From Clostridium thermarum (GTDB lineage Bacteria; Bacillota; Clostridia; Clostridiales; Clostridiaceae), in NCBI RefSeq assembly GCF_006351925.1, contig NZ_CP040924.1, positions 3,291,001 through 3,355,000 of the forward strand: a stretch of DNA of 64,000 nucleotides. The letters are read 5' to 3'. The notes under the pieces are model-generated. The model was not told the DNA's origin and did no database searches. It saw only the letters and a list, made by a program, of their open reading frames with translations. A program made the position numbers and the translations under genes. Below are positions 34,541-42,637 of the stretch, piece after piece (positions within the stretch are counted from its first letter, which is position 1; every line of letters starts with the position of its first letter).

Positions 34541-34750
34541 ATGATTAGAAGTACATATCCATTTTTTTATAAGAGATATGCCTATGATAACAGCACTAAT
34601 TTGCTCCATGACCTGAAAAATGAAACTCCTGCTTGTAATATTGATAATATCGATAAAGAATTAATTGAAGCCTATAGTTCATTAAATGAAGGCTCTTTAT
34701 TCTTAGATCATCCTGTTTACAAAAAATGTCCCCACTGTATGGCTGAATAA
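34541..34750 (+). CDS. small cysteine-motif protein, 69 aa
   Basis: Ends in YKKCPHCMAE: the CPHC motif may bind a metal or be redox-active. The rest is polar without membrane segments. GCGAGGTGG precedes the ATG by six bases, a promoter lies upstream and a strong terminator follows, so it is most likely a real monocistronic gene. Family unknown to me. Confidence 0.72.
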   Translation: MIRSTYPFFYKRYAYDNSTNLLHDLKNETPACNIDNIDKELIEAYSSLNEGSLFLDHPVYKKCPHCMAE

Positions 34751-34773
34751 TCTTAATAATATTATATTTTTAC

Positions 34774-34810
34774 AAAAAACGATATATTACCCGGGTAATA
34801 TATCGTTTTT
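34774..34810. terminator. palindromic terminator
   Basis: AAAAAACGATATATTACCC followed at once by its complement (34774-34810), with T-run on the plus side and A-run on the other. It serves the 69-aa gene and the convergent cwlD gene. Confidence 0.85.
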
Positions 34811-34839
34811 TATCGCAGCATGTTACTAATTAGTTGTTT

Positions 34840-35532
34840 CTACATTTCTTTTTCAAAATACACATTAACGGCCCTGACAATAGATTGTGCAATTTTCTTC
34901 TGATAGTCTGGGTCTTTTAGTTTTTTAGCTTCTGCAGGGTTTGATAGAAATCCACATTCAATTATTATTGCCGGTATATCAGGACAATTCCTTAATATTA
35001 TGAAATCATCCTTGGCATTTTTAGCCTTTCTTTTATTATTTACATCCAAGTCCTCTCTTAGAGTGTTCTGCATAAGTATACCAAAGTTCTCACTTTTTTT
35101 ATTAGCTGCATACCATATCTGGGCACCATAATATTGCTGCTGTGGGAAAGAATTTAAGTGAACGCTTAAAAACATGTCACAATTACTTTTTCTGATAAGT
35201 TTTTGCCTGTTGTCTAGATCCTCCAGTTTCTTCTTTCTTATAGTTCCGCCTTCGGTACAGAGACTTCTGTCATCTTCTCTAGACATCACTATCTTATAGC
35301 CTTCTTTAAGTAATTCGCCCTTGAGAGTTTTGCCTATAATGAGATTTAGGTCTTTTTCTAAGGTTCCATCTTTGCCTACTGCTCCTCCATCAACTCCACC
35401 ATGGCCTGGATCTATTAATATTAATTTATTCGATTTATCAGTTGTATTATTTATATTTGCCATGGGGTAGATTGTAAATAAAAGTAAAAACGCCATAATT
35501 AAGAATAGTTGTAATAACCACCTTGTATACAT
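34840..35532 (-). CDS. cwlD: N-acetylmuramoyl-L-alanine amidase CwlD
   Basis: 230 aa with a signal anchor (WLLQLFLIMAFLLLFTIYPM) and an Amidase_3 domain: zinc ligands in LIDPGHGGVDGGA (His43), SREDDRS and SVHLNS, and the catalytic Glu in AIIIECGFLSN. CwlD removes stem peptides so that muramic-lactam can form in the spore cortex, which is needed for germination. Location near rpsI-rplM is the same as in B. subtilis, which favours CwlD over other amidases. AGGAGGT precedes the ATG. Confidence 0.92.
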   Translation of the reverse strand: MYTRWLLQLFLIMAFLLLFTIYPMANINNTTDKSNKLILIDPGHGGVDGGAVGKDGTLEKDLNLIIGKTLKGELLKEGYKIVMSREDDRSLCTEGGTIRKKKLEDLDNRQKLIRKSNCDMFLSVHLNSFPQQQYYGAQIWYAANKKSENFGILMQNTLREDLDVNNKRKAKNAKDDFIILRNCPDIPAIIIECGFLSNPAEAKKLKDPDYQKKIAQSIVRAVNVYFEKEM

Positions 35533-35612
35533 TATAACCTCCTGGATACATTCAATAGTATTTTATATTATATCCAAGACAACATTTTTTACTATTGCTA
35601 TTATAGCCAAAA

Positions 35613-35645
35613 GCACCCTTCCTATCTATATAGGTCAGGTGCCCT
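35613..35645 (-). terminator. terminator after the Na/Pi cotransporter gene
   Basis: GCACC and GGTGC with an inner CCTAT/ATAGG form a two-part hairpin (35613-35642), followed on the minus strand by T-rich sequence. Located ten bases after the transporter stop codon. Confidence 0.65.
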
Positions 35646-35654
35646 TTTTAATGA

Positions 35655-37274
35655 CTATGCTTGCAGAACACTTTCTGCTATATTTGTAGCATGGTCACCA
35701 ATTCTTTCAAAGTTACTAATAAGGTCTAAGAATATAGCTCCCGTATAAGCACTGCATAAGCCTGCATTCAATCTTCTTATATGTCCTGCTCTATATTCCT
35801 TCTCAAGAGTATCAATTCTTTCCTCTATAGATGCTACGCTCTCTGCTTTCTTAATATCGTGATTTTCATAGCTTTCAATACTAGCCTGTAGAGCATTTAT
35901 AGTATATTTGTACATATTCCTTAAATCTTCTAATCCCTCATTTGAAAAGTTTAATTTTTTTACAATTTTCTCGGTTGTTAAATCCGCAATATTTTCTGCA
36001 TGATCACCGATTCTCTCCACATCATTTACTACATGGAAGGTAGATGTTACTATTTTAAGCTGTTCTTCTGAAAGCTCCGTATTAGATAATTTTACCAGAT
36101 AATTTGTAATATCATGCTCTAGTATGTTGATTAACTTTTCGTTTTCATAAACCTTATTTATCAGATTTTCGTCATTACCTTCAAAGGCTTTCATTGCGAT
36201 TTCCAGATTCTCTTTCGCCTTATTAGCCATTCTTATTGTTTCCTTAACCATCTGCCCTACGGCTATTACAGGCGTTTCTAATAATCTATCATCTATATAT
36301 TTAGTACCAAGATGCTCTTTTTCGTCCTCACCAGGTATGAGCTTATTAACAAACACAACAAGATACTTTATAAACCAGACTAAAATCATTGTGTTTACTA
36401 TATTAAATATAGTATGCACATTTGCAATTTGTCTTGTAATAGCCCCAGGAGTATTACCTGGATTAATCCATTGTGCTATCTCTGCCAGTTGAAATCTAAG
36501 AGGAATAAATATTATGGTACCAATTAAATTAAAAGTTACGTGTATCAAGGCAGCTTTCCTTGCGCTCTTTGAAGTACCAATACTTGCCAGCAATGCAGTC
36601 ACACAGGTTCCAATATTACATCCAAAAACAAATGGTATTGCAGCAGATAGCGGCACTGCACCAGTTCCCGCTAAAGCGATTAATATTCCTGTGGTTGCTG
36701 ATGAACTTTGTATAATACTAGTCATTAAAAGTCCTACGCCCAAAGCAAGTATCCAGCTGTTTGAAATAACATTCATCATGGATTTAAAGCCTTCTGATTC
36801 TTTCAATGGTGCCATTGAATCCCCCATTAGGTCCATACCTAAAAATAATATACCAAAGCCTAAAACTATGTTCCCAATCTCTCTGTTCTTTTTGCCTTTT
36901 GAAAATAGTACAATAACTGTACCTGCCCCAATAAAAATTGGAGCTACATCTGTTAGTTTTAGTGATACAAGCTGTGCTGTGATAGTTGTTCCAATATTAG
37001 CACCCATTATAACTCCTGCAGCTTGCATCAAATTCATAAGTCCAGCATTAACAAAGCCCACAACCATAACTGTAGTAGCACTACTGCTTTGAATTATCAT
37101 GGTCACAACAGTACCGACTAATACTGCTACGATGGGATTAGAAGTAACCTTTTCCAATATACCTTTTAACTTTTCACCTGCAGCATTTTCAAGACCATCG
37201 CCCATCATCTTCATTCCAAAAAGGAACAATCCCAAGCCGCCAATTAACGTTATAATCATTTTTGTAATGTCCAA
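35655..37274 (-). CDS. Na+/phosphate cotransporter (NptA type) with PhoU-like domain
   Basis: 539 aa. Two inverted PNaS repeats each carry the core QSSSATT (near residues 62 and 188), within eight to nine helices (1-310), followed by a cytoplasmic PhoU-like helical domain (330-539). It imports inorganic phosphate with sodium. TTG start at 37274 with GGGGGGA at the right distance. Possible Pho-type direct repeats lie in the 318-base gap upstream (37347-37404). Single-gene transcription unit with its own terminator. Confidence 0.92.
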   Translation of the reverse strand: MDITKMIITLIGGLGLFLFGMKMMGDGLENAAGEKLKGILEKVTSNPIVAVLVGTVVTMIIQSSSATTVMVVGFVNAGLMNLMQAAGVIMGANIGTTITAQLVSLKLTDVAPIFIGAGTVIVLFSKGKKNREIGNIVLGFGILFLGMDLMGDSMAPLKESEGFKSMMNVISNSWILALGVGLLMTSIIQSSSATTGILIALAGTGAVPLSAAIPFVFGCNIGTCVTALLASIGTSKSARKAALIHVTFNLIGTIIFIPLRFQLAEIAQWINPGNTPGAITRQIANVHTIFNIVNTMILVWFIKYLVVFVNKLIPGEDEKEHLGTKYIDDRLLETPVIAVGQMVKETIRMANKAKENLEIAMKAFEGNDENLINKVYENEKLINILEHDITNYLVKLSNTELSEEQLKIVTSTFHVVNDVERIGDHAENIADLTTEKIVKKLNFSNEGLEDLRNMYKYTINALQASIESYENHDIKKAESVASIEERIDTLEKEYRAGHIRRLNAGLCSAYTGAIFLDLISNFERIGDHATNIAESVLQA

Positions 37275-37346
37275 TTAAATCCCCCCATATAAGTTTCATA
37301 TTCGACATTATGAATTGTTATATGTCAAAAAAACCTCTAATATATC

Positions 37347-37404
37347 TTAACACAAAATTAATATTTACAAAGTGACTTTTTACGTATTTAACATAGATTT
37401 AACA
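37347..37404. promoter_or_regulatory. candidate PhoP-box direct repeats upstream of the phosphate transporter
   Basis: TTAACA at 37347, TTAATA at 37358, TTAACA at 37388 and TTAACA at 37399: two pairs, each spaced exactly 11 bases apart, as in PhoP sites of Firmicutes. The rest of the 37275-37592 gap holds only the promoter of the methyltransferase gene. Confidence 0.45.
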
Positions 37405-37494
37405 TACATATGTATCCAATGATTATACTCAACATCATGTTAGAATCTCTATTACTTTATGTCATTGTTTAGCTGCAACATTTCTCAATAATTA

Positions 37495-37523
37495 TTGACA
37501 TTAGAGGGCTATTGAAATATAAT
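37495..37523 (+). promoter_or_regulatory. predicted promoter of the methyltransferase gene
   Basis: Perfect hexamers TTGACA (37495-37500) and TATAAT (37518-37523) with a 17-base spacer. The start site would be near 37530, about 63 bases before the ATG. Confidence 0.75.
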
Positions 37524-37592
37524 TATTTGAAATATTTTCACGTTCATTTTCAATTTTTAATAAAAAACTTTAATTTATAGGAGAATAGGAAT

Positions 37593-38180
37593 ATGGGGCA
37601 CTATTTTATTAACGATGAATCATTAACTCATAATTATAAAACTATTAACTTTCACTATAAAAACAGGGACTTTAAGTTTACTACGGATTCAGGTGTGTTT
37701 TCAAAGAATCATGTTGATGAAGGGACTACAATATTACTTAATAATCTACCGGAGTTAAGGGGTAAAGTTCTAGACTTGGGCTGCGGTTACGGCTGTATTG
37801 GCATATCCCTCAAAATGACCAATGATATTGACCTTACCATGGCTGATATTAATGAAAGGGCTTTAGAACTGGCAGCGCTGAACTGTAAAAATAACGGACT
37901 AAATAATATATCCATTATTCAGTCTGATGGTTTTTCTAATATTAGTGATAAGTTTGATTTTATAATTTTAAATCCTCCCATAAGGGCAGGAAAAAAAACA
38001 ATTTTTAAATTGTATGAGGATTCATATCAACATTTAAATAAACATGGAAAATTTATTTTTGTAATCAATAAGAAACATGGAGCTGAAAGCAGTATTGAAA
38101 AGGTTAATGAGATCTTTAATGACTATGAGATCTTATACAAAAAGAAGGGTTGGTATGTAATCTCCTGTGAATTAGTATAG
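37593..38180 (+). CDS. RsmC-like class I SAM-dependent methyltransferase
   Basis: 195 aa. SAM-binding motif VLDLGCGYGCIG (residues 61-72), acidic loop ADINERALEL, and the catalytic FIILNPPIRAG, where NPP is typical of N-methyltransferases acting on amino groups of bases. The family includes 16S rRNA G1207 enzymes (RsmC half-length form). It is monocistronic with a consensus promoter. An IS66 element follows one base after the stop; the last 42 bases of the gene are repeated beyond the element. Confidence 0.88.
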   Translation: MGHYFINDESLTHNYKTINFHYKNRDFKFTTDSGVFSKNHVDEGTTILLNNLPELRGKVLDLGCGYGCIGISLKMTNDIDLTMADINERALELAALNCKNNGLNNISIIQSDGFSNISDKFDFIILNPPIRAGKKTIFKLYEDSYQHLNKHGKFIFVINKKHGAESSIEKVNEIFNDYEILYKKKGWYVISCELV

Positions 38181-38181
38181 A
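38139..38181 (+). repeat. 43-bp direct repeat, left copy (IS66 target duplication)
   Basis: Identical at all 43 positions to 40745-40787. It comprises the last 42 bases of the methyltransferase gene plus one base. The original, uninterrupted sequence continues from the right copy into the terminator at 40802. Confidence 0.92.
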
Positions 38182-38265
38182 GTAAGCGTCAAACTGTCCA
38201 CACATTTTATGAATATAAATCTTGTGAGATAATACCTCTAGAATAAAATTCCGGAGGTGTTTTTA

Positions 38266-38574
38266 TTGACAAAATTAAATATGGAAGATTGGCAGCAGCT
38301 CATTGCTGATTATAGATCTAGCGGCCTTACCGGGCCGGTATGGTGTCAGCAAAAACAATTGAGTATACACAAATTACGCTATTGGATTAACAAATTCAAC
38401 AAAGCAGAGTTTAAAGAAGAACCAAGACAGCAGTGGGTTTCAGTAAAAACAAATTTATCTATAACAACAACATCTATTACTGTAAAAGTCGGTAAGGCTG
38501 AAATTTCAGTTTCGCAAGACTTCGATAAAGAACTCTTTGCAGATGTTGTCCAATCCCTATTAACTTTATGTTAA
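38266..38574 (+). CDS. tnpA: IS66 accessory protein TnpA
   Basis: 102-aa helix-turn-helix-like protein (MEDWQQLIADYRSSGLTGPV, SIHKLRYWINKFNK) needed together with TnpB and TnpC for IS66 movement. GTG at 38257 is within the GGAGGTG site itself, so the TTG at 38266, eight bases after GGAGG, is the likely start; an ATG at 38281 is too far away. It overlaps tnpB (ATGTTAA). Confidence 0.85.
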   Translation: MTKLNMEDWQQLIADYRSSGLTGPVWCQQKQLSIHKLRYWINKFNKAEFKEEPRQQWVSVKTNLSITTTSITVKVGKAEISVSQDFDKELFADVVQSLLTLC

Positions 38575-38924
38575 ACCTAAAGCAGACTTCTAATGTATTT
38601 TTGGCTGCTGGAAGTACTGATATGAGAAAATCTATTGACGGTCTCGCCATCATCGTTCAGATGAATTTTAAGTTAGATCCATTCTCTGATGCACTTTTTG
38701 TATTCTGCAACGCTAAACGCGACAAACTCAAGTTGCTCTATTGGGAGCGGAATGGATTCTGGCTTTACTATCGCCGTTTGGAAAAAGGTCGCTTTAAGTG
38801 GCCTAATAATTCTAAAGACAAAGTTATACATGTAACGGAGCGGGAGCTCCGCTGGCTTTTAGATGGACTGGATATTAACCAAAAGGGAGTACATCGTGAT
38901 ATTATGCAGAGAAAAATCATTTGA
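38568..38924 (+). CDS. tnpB: IS66 Orf2-like protein TnpB
   Basis: 118 aa with the family core STDMRKSIDGLAIIV, FVFCNAKRDKLKLLYWERNG and FWLYYRRLEKGRFKWP. Full length for the family. Its role is accessory in transposition. The start overlaps the tnpA stop, suggesting coupling. The 125 bases after it, before tnpC, contain a promoter-like sequence and no gene. Confidence 0.92.
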   Translation: MLNLKQTSNVFLAAGSTDMRKSIDGLAIIVQMNFKLDPFSDALFVFCNAKRDKLKLLYWERNGFWLYYRRLEKGRFKWPNNSKDKVIHVTERELRWLLDGLDINQKGVHRDIMQRKII

Positions 38925-39029
38925 TTTTTTGTGGATAACCCTAAAAAATTCAATCAAAAAGTGGATAATTTCCAACTCTTTAAAACTTCTAAAACCGTTG
39001 AAAACACTAGCTTTTTACGACTTTTTTTC

Positions 39030-39058
39030 TTGATAATTTTGTATGAAAAGTGTATAAT
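39030..39058 (+). promoter_or_regulatory. promoter-like sequence directly before tnpC
   Basis: TTGATA (39030-39035), 17-base spacer, TATAAT (39053-39058). The tnpC ATG is at 39065, so a transcript from here would have almost no leader. No Shine-Dalgarno is visible before the ATG. Confidence 0.5.
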
Positions 39059-39064
39059 ATAAGT

Positions 39065-40699
39065 ATGAGTAAAACAGAAGTAAAATCATTTAACTTAGAG
39101 AATTACAGTCGTAAAGAGCTAGAGGATGCCTTCATAAAACTCAGCATTGAAAAGGAGCAGGCTGAGCTTAGACTAAAATGGTATGAAGAGCAATACAAGC
39201 TCAACAAGCAGAGACTATTTGGTAAATCCAGTGAAAAGAATATAGATGGTCAGATTAACATGCCAATATTTAACGAGGCTGAAAGTGAGCGACAGCCTTT
39301 TACTGCTGAGCCTAATTTAGATGATTGTGCAAAGCAACAACAATCTTCATCCAAGGCTAAAAAGCTTAAAGGAAAACGTGAAAAAGATCTTTCAGATCTT
39401 CCTAAGCAAATAGTTGAATATAAGCTCTCAGCTGAAGAACAGGTTTGTTCTCAATGTGGCGGTCAACTCCATGAGGTGCGTTCCGAAATCCGCAGAGAGC
39501 TGGAGGTCATCCCGGCACAAATTATCGTAAAAGAAATCCACAGCATGATTTATTCCTGTCGGAAATGTGAAAAGGAAGATATAACTGTCCCAATGATTTC
39601 GGCGCCAACCCCTAAGCCTGTCATTAAGGGAAGTATAGCATCCTCTTCTATAATAGCATATATCATGACTAGGAAATATGTAGATGCTACTCCTCTTTAT
39701 AGGCAGGAACAAGAATACAAGCGGCGTGGTTTACCAGTTAACCGTCAAAACATGGCTAACTGGATTATTCGGGCTGCACAAGATTGGCTGAATCCTTTGT
39801 ACCTGCGTCTACGTAAATACCTTACGGACTATGATGTAGCTCATGCGGACGAAACAGAACTAGAAGTTCTCAATGAGCCGGGCCGTGAGGCCACAACAAG
39901 GTCTTATATGTGGATGTACCGTACAGGCAATGGGCATGATCCTATTGTTCTATACGATTATCAGCCATCAAGGGCAGGAGATAATGCCAAAACCTTCTTA
40001 AATGGATTTAAGGGTTATCTTCATGTTGATGCCTATGACGGTTATGACAAACTTTTGAAAGATTCCAAAGCCGGCGGTGCCATGGAAGTTACTCTCGTAG
40101 CGTGCTTCGCACATGCAAGGAGGTATTTCACTGATACCTTAAAGGCAGTGACTGATAAAGAAAGCTACATGTATACCTCTGCTTATCAAGGAGTCAAATA
40201 TATTGATGAAATGTTTAAGCTTGAGGAAGAACTATCAAGTTTGTCATCTGAAGACCGGTATGATGAACGCCTTAGCAAACTTAAACCAATGCTAGAGGCT
40301 TATTTCTCATGGATTGAAAAGGAACACGCTCTTGCACTACCCAAATCAAGTTACGGGAAAGCTGTCAATTACTCATTCAATCAGAAGGATAAACTGATGA
40401 GTATACTCAAAGATGGCAGGCTGGAACTTAGCAATAACCGCGCCGAAAGGGCAATAAAGCCATTTGTCATTGGGAGAAAAAATTGGCTGTTCGCCAATAC
40501 TCCGCAGGGAGCAAAGGCAAGTGCAGTTACTTATAGTATTATTGAAACTGCAAAGGAAAATGATCTTAATCCTTTTGAATACTTAAAATACTTATTTGAG
40601 CAGTTTCCAAATGTTGATATAAATGATTCTGAAGTTTTAGATTCTTTATTGCCTTGGTCATCTACCTTACCTAAATACTGTAAATCAAAACAAGTATAG
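39065..40699 (+). CDS. tnpC: IS66 family transposase TnpC
   Basis: 544 aa from the ATG at 39065 (a GTG five codons upstream is possible). Order: N-terminal coiled coil (LSIEKEQAELRLKWYEEQYK, about 25-50), basic QRLFGKSSEK motif, zinc-finger-like CSQCGGQLHEV...CRKCEK, then the DDE domain with AHADETELEVL (first D), LHVDAYDGYDKL (second D) and RAERAIKPFVIGRKNWLF (E). It ends with an IS66 C-terminal helix. No stop or frameshift, so the element may be active. Confidence 0.95.
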   Translation: MSKTEVKSFNLENYSRKELEDAFIKLSIEKEQAELRLKWYEEQYKLNKQRLFGKSSEKNIDGQINMPIFNEAESERQPFTAEPNLDDCAKQQQSSSKAKKLKGKREKDLSDLPKQIVEYKLSAEEQVCSQCGGQLHEVRSEIRRELEVIPAQIIVKEIHSMIYSCRKCEKEDITVPMISAPTPKPVIKGSIASSSIIAYIMTRKYVDATPLYRQEQEYKRRGLPVNRQNMANWIIRAAQDWLNPLYLRLRKYLTDYDVAHADETELEVLNEPGREATTRSYMWMYRTGNGHDPIVLYDYQPSRAGDNAKTFLNGFKGYLHVDAYDGYDKLLKDSKAGGAMEVTLVACFAHARRYFTDTLKAVTDKESYMYTSAYQGVKYIDEMFKLEEELSSLSSEDRYDERLSKLKPMLEAYFSWIEKEHALALPKSSYGKAVNYSFNQKDKLMSILKDGRLELSNNRAERAIKPFVIGRKNWLFANTPQGAKASAVTYSIIETAKENDLNPFEYLKYLFEQFPNVDINDSEVLDSLLPWSSTLPKYCKSKQV

Positions 40700-40701
40700 C
40701 A

Positions 40702-40731
40702 GAGTCCCCATCTGAATAATAGGTGGGGACT
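40702..40731 (+). terminator. hairpin at the right end of IS66
   Basis: AGTCCCCATCT (40703-40713) pairs with AGGTGGGGACT (40721-40731) except for one wobble, followed by ATTTTACG. It lies just after the tnpC stop. Confidence 0.55.
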
Positions 40732-40744
40732 ATTTTACGCTTAC

Positions 40745-40787
40745 AAAAAGAAGGGTTGGTATGTAATCTCCTGTGAATTAGTATAGA
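40745..40787 (+). repeat. 43-bp direct repeat, right copy (IS66 target duplication)
   Basis: Exact copy of 38139-38181. It holds a duplicate of the methyltransferase 3' end, including its stop codon, but has no start and is not a gene. Confidence 0.92.
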
Positions 40788-40801
40788 TATTTTACACATA
40801 T

Positions 40802-40837
40802 AAAAAACGCCAGAGGAAATCCTCTGACGTTTTTTTA
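40802..40837. terminator. terminator between the methyltransferase and rpsI
   Basis: AAAAAACG.CAGAGG and CCTCTG.ACGTTTTTTT form a stem around AAAT (40802-40837), with runs on both sides. It ends the rplM-rpsI unit; for the methyltransferase it is now cut off by IS66. Confidence 0.85.
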
Positions 40838-40888
40838 TCTGAGAAAAATCGTAATTGTAAGCATTGCAGCTTGTATTTGGGGGATAAA

Positions 40889-41281
40889 TTATCTCTTTGA
40901 GAACTGTGGAGCTCTTCTTGCCTTTTTAAGACCGTATTTCTTTCTTTCCTTCATTCTTGGATCTCTAGTTAAGAACCCAGCCTTCTTTAGGGTTCCTCTT
41001 AGTGTTTCATCAGCTTTTACAAGAGCTCTTGCAATACCATGTCTTATAGCTCCTGCCTGACCTGTAAAACCACCACCGTGAACATTTACAAGTACATCAT
41101 AAGAATCCTTTGTTCCAGTCAGAACAAGTGGTTGATTAACTATAATCTTTAAAGTGTCTAATCCGAAATATGTATCCATATCTCTTTTATTTATAATAAC
41201 TTTTCCTTCACCTGGAACAAGTCTTACTCTTGCAACGGACTTCTTTCTTCTTCCAGTAGCACTGTATTGAACCTTAGCCAT
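40889..41281 (-). CDS. rpsI: 30S ribosomal protein S9
   Basis: 130 aa; [20 protein letters not shown] at the start and the C-terminal tail [12 protein letters not shown] that reaches the P-site tRNA are both present. A frame start lies 18 bases further upstream, but the ATG at 41281 has AGGGAGGA in place. It follows rplM by 24 bases, as in most bacteria. Confidence 0.98.
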   Translation of the reverse strand: MAKVQYSATGRRKKSVARVRLVPGEGKVIINKRDMDTYFGLDTLKIIVNQPLVLTGTKDSYDVLVNVHGGGFTGQAGAIRHGIARALVKADETLRGTLKKAGFLTRDPRMKERKKYGLKKARRAPQFSKR

Positions 41282-41305
41282 GATTTTTCCTCCCTTCACT
41301 TTCCA

Positions 41306-41740
41306 TTAGTACTTTAATTCAAGTACTTCTGGTTTTTGTGCTGAATTGTTATGCTCTGCACCTCTGTAAACCTTAAGCTTCTTAAGCATTTGTCTTCCAA
41401 GAGGTCCCTTCGGAAGCATTCTTCTAACTGCTTCTTCAAATGCGAATTCAGGCTTCTTAGCTAATACTTCTCTGTATGGAGTTTCTTTTAATCCACCTGG
41501 ATATAATGAGTGATGTCTCATCATTTTCTGGTCTAATTTCTTTCCTGTTAAAACTACCTTTTCAGCGTTTATAACTATAACGAAATCTCCAGTATCAACA
41601 TTTGGTGTAAATGTTGGCTTATTCTTACCTCTTAATATTGTAGCAACCTGACTAGCAACTCTACCAAGTGGCTTTCCTGCAGCATCAACTACATACCACT
41701 TTCTTTCAATTTCATTTGGCTTTGCAATGTATGATTTCAT
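41306..41740 (-). CDS. rplM: 50S ribosomal protein L13
   Basis: 144 aa, full length; typical [16 protein letters not shown] and [14 protein letters not shown]. The ATG at 41740 has AAGGAGGG; the frame upstream (to 41770) is dropped because it starts inside the leader. First gene of the rplM-rpsI unit, with its own consensus promoter and structured leader. Confidence 0.98.
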   Translation of the reverse strand: MKSYIAKPNEIERKWYVVDAAGKPLGRVASQVATILRGKNKPTFTPNVDTGDFVIVINAEKVVLTGKKLDQKMMRHHSLYPGGLKETPYREVLAKKPEFAFEEAVRRMLPKGPLGRQMLKKLKVYRGAEHNNSAQKPEVLELKY

Positions 41741-41744
41741 CTTT

Positions 41745-41825
41745 TTCCCTCCTTGAAAACCTGCGTTCATTATCTTCTATTTCAAGACCCGGGGCTAGTG
41801 GATCTTAATAACTTCCTTAACAAAC
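41745..41825 (-). promoter_or_regulatory. structured rplM leader, possible L13 autoregulatory element
   Basis: Minus-strand leader of about 85 bases. AAGATCC (near 41801) pairs with GGGTCTT (one G-U) around nine bases, and TTGAAA can pair with TTTTCAA just before the ribosome-binding site. L13 leaders are known in Firmicutes; I could not check this one against a covariance model. Confidence 0.5.
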
Positions 41826-41831
41826 ATTATT

Positions 41832-41860
41832 ATTATAATACAATCATCCGGGCGTGTCAA
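41832..41860 (-). promoter_or_regulatory. rplM-rpsI promoter
   Basis: Minus strand: TTGACA (41860-41855), 17-base spacer, TATAAT (41837-41832). Both hexamers are perfect. The start site is expected near 41825. Confidence 0.85.
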
Positions 41861-41886
41861 TGTTTTTTTCACCACGAATATTAAAA

Positions 41887-42621
41887 TTAATAATAAACTT
41901 TTTCTAGGCATAGTCCCTGAGGCGACACTGACTTTCCAGCCTTAGTTCTGTCCTTGCTAGCTATTATTTCCGGTATTTGTCCCGGAGATATTTTACCTAT
42001 TCCCACATTTATAAGAGTACCTACTATTATTCTCATCATATTATATAAAAATCCGTCTGCTGTACAATATATCTTTATAAGGGGGGCTTCCACGCTTATA
42101 TCTAATTGACTTATGGTTCGTGTGGTTGTCTTTACAGAACTCCCTAAGTTTCTGAAGGCAGCAAAATCATGGGTGCCTAAAAAATGTAAAGCTGCTTCCT
42201 CCATCCAGCTGATGTTAAGAGGCTGAGCTACGTGACCTACATAATTTCTTAATAAGGCTGAGTTCACTAGCTGGTTTAATATAGTATAGCAGTATGTTTT
42301 TCCTTTGCTGTCATATCTTGCATGAAAGTCCATATCCACTTCCATGGATTCCAGTACCCTTATGTCCTCAGGCAGCTTAGTGTTCAGAGCTTCCCTTATT
42401 CGTTCGCTTGGAATACTGCTATTAGTATGAAAATTGCATATAAATTCTCTGGCATGTACCTTGGCATCAGTTCTGCTGCATCCTATGACATTACATCTTT
42501 CAGAGGTAATAATAAAAATGGCATCTTCTAGAGCCTGCTGTACAGTAACTATATTTTTTTGTCTTTGCCATCCGCCATAATTTGTTCCATCATATTCAAG
42601 CGCCAGTTTAATATTTTTCAT
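41887..42621 (-). CDS. truA: tRNA pseudouridine(38-40) synthase
   Basis: 244 aa, usual size. N-terminal LALEYDGTNYGGWQRQ and catalytic aspartate in CSRTDAKVHA (Asp52). Modifies U38-U40 of the tRNA anticodon arm. GAGGAG precedes the ATG. It comes last in the ecfA1-ecfA2-ecfT-truA string, with a 17-base gap from ecfT. Confidence 0.97.
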   Translation of the reverse strand: MKNIKLALEYDGTNYGGWQRQKNIVTVQQALEDAIFIITSERCNVIGCSRTDAKVHAREFICNFHTNSSIPSERIREALNTKLPEDIRVLESMEVDMDFHARYDSKGKTYCYTILNQLVNSALLRNYVGHVAQPLNISWMEEAALHFLGTHDFAAFRNLGSSVKTTTRTISQLDISVEAPLIKIYCTADGFLYNMMRIIVGTLINVGIGKISPGQIPEIIASKDRTKAGKSVSPQGLCLEKVYY

Positions 42622-42637
42622 GTCTCTCCTCTAAACT

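Larger units (their letters stand above)
38182..40744 (+). mobile_element. IS66-family insertion sequence, 2563 bp, apparently complete
   Basis: Begins GTAAGCGTCAAACTGTCC and ends, read on the opposite strand, GTAAGCGTAAAATAGTCC, the GTAAGCG ends typical of IS66. It carries the usual tnpA-tnpB-tnpC set, all with open frames. It inserted directly behind the methyltransferase stop codon, between that gene and its terminator. Flanks are a 43-bp exact duplication, much longer than the 8 bp usual for IS66. Confidence 0.92.
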
